Shown here: in pieces, positions 1 to 7,285 of the stretch
Numbering within the stretch: the first letter of the stretch is position 1
Layout: every line of letters begins with the position of its first letter
Assembly: GCA_964431685.1 (NCBI GenBank)
Contig: CAYSLA010000081.1
Location: 1-14,597 of the forward strand
DNA from: CAYSLA01 sp964431685
Lineage (GTDB): Bacteria > Armatimonadota > UBA5829
DNA: 14,597 nt
Direction of reading: 5' to 3'
Position numbers and translations under genes: made by a program
The notes under the pieces: model-generated
What the model was told of the DNA's origin: nothing
Database searches by the model: none
What the model saw: only the letters and a program-made list of their open reading frames with translations

Positions 1-3000
1 ACACCAATGCGGACGACTTCGCGGCTGCCGGTTGGCAGTTTTCGCAGCCCAGCACGTTCTACGCAAACGACCAGTATCTTTCCAGCTTCCGGTACGCCGT
101 TGCCATTGACAACGACGCGCCTGCCGCTAGCGAGACGAGCGCCAGATGGACGTTTCCAATCAGTAATCTCCCCGCCGGGAAGTACACTGTCTTCGTGTGG
201 GTTCCTTCCGATTACACAACCGATCTTGGAAGGAATGTTAACGGCTATGTCAACACTACCGCGGCCCGGTATACGGTTAGAGATTCCACTGGGACGCGCA
301 CTTTTGTGATGGATCAAACGGAGGGTGGCAACTGGCATCAGCTTACGACCACGCAGTTTACATTCACATCCGACACCGACTTCGTAAGTGTATCCAACAG
401 AACCGATGACGCTCTGCCCGGCAACACAAATGTGGTTGTCACGGCGGATGCCATTCGGTTCGTGCCGGATACGGGCCAGGAGATATACAGTTCGCCTGCC
501 AGTGCACAGATTGACGTTAGCTGGACGCTCAGTCAGGGCTCATACAACGGCAAGCTGCCAGTGGCATATGTCGGGACGGTCGAGCCGCCGCTTCACTCAG
601 CTCCAAACGCCAACGACACCGGCACAGTGTACTGTGTTAACAGCGTCACCACCAACACCGCCCGCAGCGCCGGAACAGCGGCTCAGATCGAGATGGCTGA
701 TCTGACCGGCACGGACATCTGGCGGTGGCCGCGCAAGGCAAGTCTGGGGACGAATCCTCGCAGCCCGCTTGAGGGGCCGATTGAGGGCGGTGTCTACGCG
801 TCGCCAACTGTCGCGTGGATACCGGACGCTTCCGCACCCAGTGGGATGAGAATGGTGGTCTTTGTCGCAGGAATGGATCGCCAGATATACTGCTTCGATG
901 CCCAGGGTGATGACACCAGCGAGACATACGACAGTACTGCAAAGACAGTTACGCGCGATCCGATACTCCTGTGGAAGGGTCCAGGTCTCACCAAACCGGA
1001 GGAGACAGCTATGGCCCTGGGAGCGTGGACAGAGGTTGACGGTCGGGATGACGCGTTCGGGGGCAAGTTCCGCCATATAGCCGGAGTGCTGGGCGGCACA
1101 CATTCTGTCCAATGGGATTTCTCCGATGCGGAGCGCAAGAACGCCGGAGAACCCGCTGGAGCCGGCGAAGGCTGGGTGTACACGGTATACGTATGGATGC
1201 CTGCAATGCAGGCGGGCGATCTTGAACGCAACAAGAACGCCACGTACAAGATTTCTTACGTCAAGGCTAACGCAGTTGGGGCCGCAATCATCGACACCGA
1301 CACCGTGACACTGGACATGAGTTCGATTGACAGGCAGGGTCAGTGGGTCGCGCTCAACTCATACTACAACGTGCAGAGCGTGACTCTCATCAATGACAGC
1401 ACTGACACCGGGGTAGTGGTCGCGGATGCGTGTATGATCGTTCCGCGCTCGATCCAGGAGTTCAGCTACTCCACTCCGGTGGTGGATGTGGAGAACATTT
1501 CGACTGCGCCATACGACTTGGCGGGCTCCGTGTTTGGCTGCACCGCCGGGGGCCGGGTTGTGAGTTTCGAGGCCAGTAGCGGCAAGGTACGCTGGATCTA
1601 TCCGAAGATCCAGTCCAAGATGGTGGTGACGGGCTCAGATGATCCTGGCGCGGAGAGTGCCGCTCTTGGGGCCATAGTAGCTTCCCCCGCCTACCAGAAC
1701 ACGATGGGAAATGGGCGTCTGTTGATAGCCGATATGGGCGGCAAGGTGCGGTGCCTTGAGAACGTGAAGGGCAGTGGGCCGCCAAGTGACGAGAACGGGA
1801 CTGGATGGGTCTTCCCCAACGCCAAGGACACGAGCGTCGATGTGAGCGGTTTCTCATCGTCGCCGTGCATTGACCCTCTGACCAACTCCGCCTATATAGG
1901 ATCAGTAGACGGCGATTTCTTTGCGCTTCATCTATCGAAACAGCTTGACACCGATGGTAACGCCTTGAGCCAGCAGCGTTGGATGTATCCGCTGCAGGAT
2001 GGTCTGCCTCTGGGAGCTTTTAGGTTTTCAACCGCGGCCGTAGCCGATCTGGAGTCGGAGCGCAGGGTGTGGGTAGGTAGCACGGATGGGTATGTATACT
2101 CACTTCTGACTTCCGATGGAACTCTGCTGAACTCTAGTACGACGCCGGTTTACGGCGCCCCAAGTCTGGGGGCGGCTGTGCAGAGCTCGGTCGCTATAGA
2201 CAAGAGCGATAGCGGCAGACTTGCAGCTATGTATATCGGTGGCATGAACAACGTGCTTCACTGGCGTAGCGCCAAGGACGGTTCGACACGTGACTGGCAG
2301 TACTCAGGCTGGCGCACTGAAGGACAGTTGTTCTCATCTCCGAACCTCACAACGTTGACGTCCACCGAGATCGCCGGTCTCACGTCAAAGGTTGACTATC
2401 TCTACATAGGCGGTTCCGACGGCCGACTGTACGCGTTCTCCGACACCGCATGGGGCGGGAAGTTCTCCCAGGAGTTCTGGCCGTTTGCGGGGACTCCCGA
2501 CGAGCCGGCGCAGCTCGAGCAGGTCTACGACCCGACCAATGCCGAGCCGCAGGTCGACCTGTTCTCAGAGCAGTTTTACGAGAACTCCAACAGCCGCAAC
2601 GCCAACAGCGGCCGTGACGCCCTGCTCTACTACGAGTGGCCGGCGGACGTCGATCTTTCGGAATGGGTTGTCAGCAAGGACATGAAGCTGCCAACGATCA
2701 CGTTTACCGGAGTGCCTGCCAATCGTGACGAGGAGATTAATACCGCTCTGCGCACAGCGGCAATGGAACGCAGGAACGATGTCTTTCCGAGCAAAGCGGA
2801 GCGACTGAACAACGACCCCATCTACTTCGAGTGGGGCGAGACAATACGCATAATCATCTGGAACCTTCCGCCGCTGAATGAGATCTATGGTAGCCGGGGC
2901 AACACTTCGGCCAAACGCAGCAGCATAAAGGTTCTCATGAACAACGCCAGTGCTGGCGCTTCAGCGGGAACGCTCTTGCCGGCAACGGTCAACAGTCTCA

Positions 3001-6000
3001 AGGAATACGTGGTATTGGACCGCACCAAGCGGGACGGGACCACCGACAGGTACCAGGCGCTTCTGCGTGATCTTTCACTCAAGGCCGATGACCCAAACAA
3101 CGAGGTTCGGCGCTGCTATGCGCTCGCCACCGTCAAGATAAGCCCCACGAGTTCCAGACCTCCAAGCCCCGGCCCAGGCTGGGAGTTGAGCTGCGAGATC
3201 ACAACTCAGGATCCGGTCAAGGGTACGTCGAGAGGCGTTCAGACCATCAAACTGGCGCAGTTGGTGGCGGGCGGTCCCAGTGGTGCGCCCGAGCCGAAAA
3301 CAGAGACGATTGGCGACGATTTATATCCCCGCGTTGTACCTCAGCAGGTCGGCGTGAACAACCCCCTGGCAATAAAGGACGATGGGTCTGGCACGGTTTC
3401 TTACGAGGTCGGCTGGCCGGCCAGTCTGAACGCGCCGAACAGACGCGATCCCGAGGCACATTTCAATGGTAACGCGAGGTTCGAAAGCGGCAGATTCACC
3501 CGCGGCAACCAGCCCACTGTCTCGTTGGGCCCCACCATCCACGGCACGTGGTCACTGGAAAAGAACCTGGGAGTGCTTGACCGGAGCGCCGTGAAGTTTA
3601 TGAACCAGCAGATAGACAGGTTCAGAATTGATGGGGGCGAGTTGAGCTGGAGAGGCGGGGAGTCGGCCATCAGCGCCACCGACCTTGATGGCAACACATA
3701 CGGCGTCAAGCTGCCCTGGGAGATGGGGATTGGCTCTCCGGACTATCCGCATATCTCATCGGAGAATCAGAACTATCTCAATGACTATGATGAGCTTGAT
3801 CCGAGGGAGAAGCATTCCACTTTGCCGCCGCTGGTGCCGGGCATCGACTATGAGCACAGCACTCTGCAGCCGACTTCGGTGGTGATCAGTGCTCAAGTGC
3901 CCAGATTCCAGCCGGCGAACATGGACGGATTTGCGCGGCGGAATACGGCTTATGTGGACTCCAACAAGGACGGCAACTTCAACTCGGGTAACGTCGTCCG
4001 CGGTAGACCCAGCGTCTATCAGGAGGCTTACCGGACGTTCCGCGTTGACCTGCAGGTTCCCCCTGATCCAAGGATTGAGGTTGAGGAGAGCCAGATAGAC
4101 CTTGGAAGCGCACCTCACGGCCTGGGCCTCTTTACGGGCGGCGGAATGGAGTTCAACCCGTTCAATCCGAATGCGGAGGTGCAGGAGTGGTTCCGCCCGA
4201 TCACGGTGAAGAACTCCGGCAACGTGAATCTCTATAACGTGCGTCTGGATCGCAGAGTGGGACTGGTGCCCGACCCGTCGACACCATCAGTGCCAATAAC
4301 CGGCGATTTCCTCTTGAGTTCGCTTGATACGGTTTCACCGGCAGCCCCTCTGGCCCTGTTGAGCGGTTCTCCTTTCACGACCGCCGGACTGGGATACACT
4401 CTCAGCAAGCCACGCGTGGGAGAGGTGGATCCCACCGTGTTGAGCATTCCCGACAACAGAAAATGGGATCGCAACTACGATGGCGCTCAGAGCGTCGCCA
4501 GGCAGCTCCTGAACGCGTCAACCGGCATACCGTGGTTCAATAACGATTTCGAAGTCGAGCCCTTGTCGCCAATGGTGGGGCTGGCGGTTCCACTTGCACA
4601 GTCTATCGGAACGTACTTCGCCCCGGCGGTGCCTGTGTTTGCGGACATAAAGTACGTCAATGGGGTTTGGGATCCCGGCGAGCCAGTCTCGGAACCCAGC
4701 TTCCAGTTGAAGATTAAGGTCGAGGAGACTCAGGTGACCGGCGGTGTTTCGACGAGCGCAGCTCTCGAACATATCGACACCACCCCGCGCATCGGCGACT
4801 CCAACCCGGTGGCGTTCAGGGACATCAGTACTGGCGATGTCCATCTGTGGTGGTCGAGTAACCGGTTGTTTGACCCTGCTCTTTACCCAGACTTTGCTGA
4901 CCCGTCGGATCCAAGGTTGCGGCAGTTTGCAAATGCTCCGTGGTTCATAAACTACGCTATGCTGGACTGGAATCCAGCCAACGGATGGAGCCCCGGCGCG
5001 GCCAAGTGGTGGAATACGCCTCACAGACGGCTTCCGGACTATCAGTGGGTGCACGATTCCAGCTTTGATCGGCTTATGACCTGGGCGAACAGCGGCGGAC
5101 CGATCTACTCGGTGCGTCACACCTCACCGGCTATCACCGAGAACCTTGATGTGTCCGTGGGGGCGGCTTCCGGCAGAACGTGGATGGCGTGGCTGGGGAC
5201 CGCCGATCTGAAGAACCCGGACAACACCGTAGCCCAACAGCAGCGAATCTACTATGCTGACGTCTCACACGGACAATTCCCTGTTGATCCTGCTGAGCCG
5301 TACGTGCTGGATGTGGACCCAAAGACCGCCAAGCAGAGCCCGAGCATTATGTGTTACGGCAACTGGATGTGGATGTTCTGGCAGTCCAACAACAGCGGCA
5401 GGCTCGGCATATCCTATGCGACTACCAACAATCCTGCCGATCCGACCACTTGGTCCGACGAGACAGCGCTCCGCACGCCCGACACTCTAGTGTCGCTGAG
5501 CTCGGTTAATGCGCTGGATCGGTATGTGTGGAGAAACCAGGCCGCCGGAGTCGGGGGCTACAACAACCCGCAGCATCTAATCGATGTCATCTATGCCGGA
5601 ACCGACAGAGTGTTGCGCAGTTCGGATATCTACCTCACGCGCTACGCGGCCGTGGCAGCGGGCCAGACTGGTTCGCAGAATCACGGGCCCGGCAGGCGCT
5701 CACAGCCGCTGCCCAGGGTCTACGGCGAGCCTCTGCAGAGAGACAGTAAATACGGCTTCTACACGTCAAAGCATATCGCGTGGGTGAGGTTGGACGTAAA
5801 CGCTGCTGCGGCCGGTCGAATTCCGCCGGTTACTGACAACTGGGGCGGCTACGACCCCGTGGCGCCGGTTCCGGACTTGCCATACGTGCACGTGGTTCTG
5901 GGCGAGGGCTACCCCTACCCCGCTGGCACCGTGGTAAGCGGCACTGACGGGCGCATTGTGAGACCGGACGGGACAGTGGTCGTTCCTGCAACACCGATCC

Positions 6001-6896
6001 TGCCGGAGGTCGACAGCGCTACAGGCATCTATACCTACAGGTATCAGAGCCCCGAGACCAGAGCAATACTCGGGACTATGCTTGCCGACTTTTCGGCTGG
6101 CGTGGTGCGTTTTACGGAGCCTCTGAAGGAGTTCGCAGGAAGAAAGACTTTTGTCTATGCCGACTATACTCCGCAGACCTGGAGACTTACGACAGGCTCC
6201 AGCACAAACAGCAGCCCAATGGCGTTCATAGAGCGGACTCACATGACCCCAATGGCCAACCCTGGGGCGCGCTACGTGACGGACCAGACCGGCAATCCGC
6301 TGGCCGCACCGGTGGATAGGCTGTGGGTCTTCTGGAAGAAGTCGGATAGTCCGTCCATATTCTATAAGAACTACAGAATCGGTGTTGATCTCACGAAGCT
6401 GATGCCATTCAGGATCAATCCGGAAGGCAAACGCGAGCCGCTTACCATCAGAATGAACCCGGACGGCTCGCCGGTGGATGTGCGGCTGACCGGCAACATG
6501 GGGGGCTTCGAAGTCAGCCGGACCGGCACGCGGATATACTTCACCGAAGCCGACGAACGCTATGTTTCTCTGGAAAAGATAGGAAGTACGGCAGTCTTGG
6601 GAACACTTCCGGGTCCTCTGACCGTCAACTACACGGATATTGAGGGAAACCAGCAGACTATTCAGGTCAACGACATAACCTGGCTGGAGGAAGTGCCTGA
6701 GCAGTCACTGGGGTTCGCGATGAACTCCACGGTAAACGAGGGAAGTATCTGGGCATTCGCCGATCCGGGCGATCTAACCGGGTCCGGAAACCTCATCCCT
6801 CCGCCTTTCCCGAAGATATGGGTATTCTGGGCGAGCACGCGCTCAGGAGTCAGCAACCTTTACTGGCAAGTGATTTCGCCTCCGGTGACGCGGTAA
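1..6896 (+). CDS. Giant secreted beta-propeller protein with golvesin-like domains (5' partial)
   Basis: The frame is open from position 3 and no stop precedes the ATG at 195, so the gene begins upstream of the window and about 2,297 residues are visible. Domains in order: a golvesin/Xly-like beta-sandwich (about 3-475, ending TADAIRFVPD); two PQQ/BamB-like blade motifs (about 510-910, e.g. VAGMDRQIYCFD); a second golvesin-like domain (about 1010-1450, FGGKFRH ... VVADACMIVP); six more blade motifs (about 1459-2460, e.g. GGRVVSFEASSGKVRW, YIGGSDGRLYAF); an unassigned region (2460-4070); an Ig-like segment with ITVKNSGNVNLYNV (about 4070-4300); then Trp-rich sialidase-like motifs to the end. 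EF-hand-like loops lie at 3957-3992 and 4467-4502. There is no C-terminal membrane anchor. The golvesin and propeller assignments come from sequence pattern; function is inferred to be extracellular binding or adhesion. Position beside pilMNO-pilQ makes a pilus-associated, PilY1-like role possible but unproven. An independent secreted surface protein or glycan-binding protein is the main alternative. Confidence 0.9.
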   Translation, partial: TNADDFAAAGWQFSQPSTFYANDQYLSSFRYAVAIDNDAPAASETSARWTFPISNLPAGKYTVFVWVPSDYTTDLGRNVNGYVNTTAARYTVRDSTGTRTFVMDQTEGGNWHQLTTTQFTFTSDTDFVSVSNRTDDALPGNTNVVVTADAIRFVPDTGQEIYSSPASAQIDVSWTLSQGSYNGKLPVAYVGTVEPPLHSAPNANDTGTVYCVNSVTTNTARSAGTAAQIEMADLTGTDIWRWPRKASLGTNPRSPLEGPIEGGVYASPTVAWIPDASAPSGMRMVVFVAGMDRQIYCFDAQGDDTSETYDSTAKTVTRDPILLWKGPGLTKPEETAMALGAWTEVDGRDDAFGGKFRHIAGVLGGTHSVQWDFSDAERKNAGEPAGAGEGWVYTVYVWMPAMQAGDLERNKNATYKISYVKANAVGAAIIDTDTVTLDMSSIDRQGQWVALNSYYNVQSVTLINDSTDTGVVVADACMIVPRSIQEFSYSTPVVDVENISTAPYDLAGSVFGCTAGGRVVSFEASSGKVRWIYPKIQSKMVVTGSDDPGAESAALGAIVASPAYQNTMGNGRLLIADMGGKVRCLENVKGSGPPSDENGTGWVFPNAKDTSVDVSGFSSSPCIDPLTNSAYIGSVDGDFFALHLSKQLDTDGNALSQQRWMYPLQDGLPLGAFRFSTAAVADLESERRVWVGSTDGYVYSLLTSDGTLLNSSTTPVYGAPSLGAAVQSSVAIDKSDSGRLAAMYIGGMNNVLHWRSAKDGSTRDWQYSGWRTEGQLFSSPNLTTLTSTEIAGLTSKVDYLYIGGSDGRLYAFSDTAWGGKFSQEFWPFAGTPDEPAQLEQVYDPTNAEPQVDLFSEQFYENSNSRNANSGRDALLYYEWPADVDLSEWVVSKDMKLPTITFTGVPANRDEEINTALRTAAMERRNDVFPSKAERLNNDPIYFEWGETIRIIIWNLPPLNEIYGSRGNTSAKRSSIKVLMNNASAGASAGTLLPATVNSLKEYVVLDRTKRDGTTDRYQALLRDLSLKADDPNNEVRRCYALATVKISPTSSRPPSPGPGWELSCEITTQDPVKGTSRGVQTIKLAQLVAGGPSGAPEPKTETIGDDLYPRVVPQQVGVNNPLAIKDDGSGTVSYEVGWPASLNAPNRRDPEAHFNGNARFESGRFTRGNQPTVSLGPTIHGTWSLEKNLGVLDRSAVKFMNQQIDRFRIDGGELSWRGGESAISATDLDGNTYGVKLPWEMGIGSPDYPHISSENQNYLNDYDELDPREKHSTLPPLVPGIDYEHSTLQPTSVVISAQVPRFQPANMDGFARRNTAYVDSNKDGNFNSGNVVRGRPSVYQEAYRTFRVDLQVPPDPRIEVEESQIDLGSAPHGLGLFTGGGMEFNPFNPNAEVQEWFRPITVKNSGNVNLYNVRLDRRVGLVPDPSTPSVPITGDFLLSSLDTVSPAAPLALLSGSPFTTAGLGYTLSKPRVGEVDPTVLSIPDNRKWDRNYDGAQSVARQLLNASTGIPWFNNDFEVEPLSPMVGLAVPLAQSIGTYFAPAVPVFADIKYVNGVWDPGEPVSEPSFQLKIKVEETQVTGGVSTSAALEHIDTTPRIGDSNPVAFRDISTGDVHLWWSSNRLFDPALYPDFADPSDPRLRQFANAPWFINYAMLDWNPANGWSPGAAKWWNTPHRRLPDYQWVHDSSFDRLMTWANSGGPIYSVRHTSPAITENLDVSVGAASGRTWMAWLGTADLKNPDNTVAQQQRIYYADVSHGQFPVDPAEPYVLDVDPKTAKQSPSIMCYGNWMWMFWQSNNSGRLGISYATTNNPADPTTWSDETALRTPDTLVSLSSVNALDRYVWRNQAAGVGGYNNPQHLIDVIYAGTDRVLRSSDIYLTRYAAVAAGQTGSQNHGPGRRSQPLPRVYGEPLQRDSKYGFYTSKHIAWVRLDVNAAAAGRIPPVTDNWGGYDPVAPVPDLPYVHVVLGEGYPYPAGTVVSGTDGRIVRPDGTVVVPATPILPEVDSATGIYTYRYQSPETRAILGTMLADFSAGVVRFTEPLKEFAGRKTFVYADYTPQTWRLTTGSSTNSSPMAFIERTHMTPMANPGARYVTDQTGNPLAAPVDRLWVFWKKSDSPSIFYKNYRIGVDLTKLMPFRINPEGKREPLTIRMNPDGSPVDVRLTGNMGGFEVSRTGTRIYFTEADERYVSLEKIGSTAVLGTLPGPLTVNYTDIEGNQQTIQVNDITWLEEVPEQSLGFAMNSTVNEGSIWAFADPGDLTGSGNLIPPPFPKIWVFWASTRSGVSNLYWQVISPPVTR
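3957..3992 (+). other. EF-hand-like calcium loop in giant protein
   Basis: The codons read D-S-N-K-D-G-N-F-N-S-G-N, matching the DxNxDG start of calcium loops of the EF-hand/dockerin kind. The position-12 ligand (usually Glu or Asp) is Asn here, so binding is plausible but not assured. Confidence 0.45.
4467..4502 (+). other. Second EF-hand-like calcium loop in giant protein
   Basis: The codons read D-R-N-Y-D-G-A-Q-S-V-A-R. DxNxDG with a hydrophobic residue near position 10 resembles dockerin-type calcium loops, but position 12 is Arg, so this is a weaker candidate than the loop at 3957. Confidence 0.3.
4821..6885 (+). repeat. Trp-rich sialidase-like protein repeats
   Basis: Five diverged copies of a W-x-x-W strand motif occur near 4848 (HLWWSSNR), 5178 (TWMAWLGT), 5361 (WMWMFWQSNNSG), 6318 (LWVFWKKSDSPSIFY) and 6816 (IWVFWASTRSGVSNLY). 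The pattern of a Trp-rich strand, a Ser/Gly turn and a Tyr-containing strand resembles blades of sialidase-type propellers. Two possible small beta modules lie between the third and fourth copies, around 6020-6180 (VVRFTEPL ... VYADYTP) and beyond the fourth at 6505-6670 (RIYFTEAD ... LTVNYTD). The assignment rests on spacing and residue pattern only. Confidence 0.5.
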
Positions 6897-6924
6897 GAGC
6901 TCAGAGTATGTGAGAAACCACGTC

Positions 6925-6945
6925 ATCCTGAACTTGGTTCAGGAT
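6925..6945. repeat. Palindromic dispersed repeat, copy 1
   Basis: ATCCTGAA (6925-6932), loop CTTGG and TTCAGGAT (6938-6945) give a perfect 8-bp stem with a 5-nt loop. It starts 29 bp after the giant gene's stop codon and could stabilise or end its transcript, but no T tract follows. The same core recurs at 6975 and 14412, marking it as a dispersed repeat. Confidence 0.75.
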
Positions 6946-6974
6946 CCGTCCCTTCTCCGGATGGGTGCCGGATA

Positions 6975-6993
6975 TCCTGAACTTGATTCAGGA
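6975..6993. repeat. Palindromic dispersed repeat, copy 2
   Basis: TCCTGAA (6975-6981), loop CTTGA and TTCAGGA (6987-6993) give a 7-bp stem with a 5-nt loop. It differs from copy 1 by one loop base across the shared TCCTGAACTTGRTTCAGGA core and lies about 50 bp downstream of it. Confidence 0.75.
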
Positions 6994-7090
6994 GCGGCAT
7001 GACGTAGTACTCAGCGAGACTGAGCTCTTACGTGACGCGCTGGAGATTGAGCTCTCCGAGGACGGTGGCACTCTGACCGGCACTATGCTT

Positions 7091-7117
7091 CGGGACAATC
7101 GTCCCGACTTGGTTCAG
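7091..7117. repeat. Rearranged repeat fragment with hairpin
   Basis: CGGGAC (7091-7096), loop AATC and GTCCCG (7101-7106) form a 6-bp stem with a 4-nt loop. The next bases, ACTTGGTTCAG (7107-7117), repeat half of the hairpin at 6925. The 12-mer CGGGACAATCGT (7091-7102) recurs exactly at 14440-14451 next to another CCTGAA/TTCAGG palindrome, so the two intergenic regions share repeat material. Confidence 0.6.
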
Positions 7118-7193
7118 AGCTCGTCAGGAGGTGCCGAGACACGCTAAGCATGACATTTTGCTGGGCAAAAGCAAAAAATGTCACAGCATTACG

Positions 7194-7223
7194 TTGACAG
7201 GATGGGTGGATGGATGCTAGGAT
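7194..7223 (+). promoter_or_regulatory. Predicted promoter of the pilM operon
   Basis: A perfect -35 hexamer TTGACA (7194-7199) is followed after 18 bases by TAGGAT (7218-7223), which matches the -10 consensus at 4 of 6 positions. TG at 7215-7216 supplies an extended -10 (TGnTAnnAT). Transcription would start near 7230, leaving a leader of about 55 nt before pilM. This is a housekeeping sigma-70-type prediction by pattern only. Confidence 0.6.
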
Positions 7224-7245
7224 ATTGCTCGTGTCAATGCGTGTC

Positions 7246-7280
7246 TATCGGCCAGCGAAGATTTGACCGGTAGGATTGGA
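7246..7280 (+). promoter_or_regulatory. Leader hairpin and ribosome site of pilM
   Basis: TATCGG (7246-7251) can pair with CCGGTA (7267-7272), with one G-U pair and a 15-nt loop. The stem ends at the start of the AGGA-type ribosome site (7272-7275), 10 bases before the ATG at 7286. Folding could affect access to the site, but whether this is used is unknown. Confidence 0.35.
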
Positions 7281-7285
7281 TTTAT

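Larger units (their letters stand above)
6897..7193. other. Intergenic repeat region, no gene
   Basis: This stretch between the giant gene and the pilM promoter contains palindromic repeats and fragments of them, and I see no gene. A 60-codon frame at 6965-7147 runs through the repeats, lacks a convincing ribosome site and resembles no protein family. An imperfect inverted repeat, TGACATTTTGC (7151-7161) with GCAAAAAATGTCA (7171-7183), has no following T tract on either strand. Confidence 0.75.

Noticed and set aside
195..197. ATG 195 as the start of the giant gene
   Set aside because: The same frame is open back to position 3 and encodes the earlier strands of the first golvesin-like domain, so 195 is internal.
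4518..5120. 200-codon antisense frame inside the giant gene
   Set aside because: The + strand frame continues as Trp-rich repeats across this part; the antisense product has no family pattern.
6965..7147. Possible 60-residue gene between the giant gene and pilM
   Set aside because: It is built from palindromic repeat sequence, has no ribosome site that I can see, and the protein shows no recognisable motif.
7151..7183. Rho-independent terminator before the pilM promoter
   Set aside because: The inverted repeat is imperfect (two extra A on one arm) and no T tract follows on either strand.
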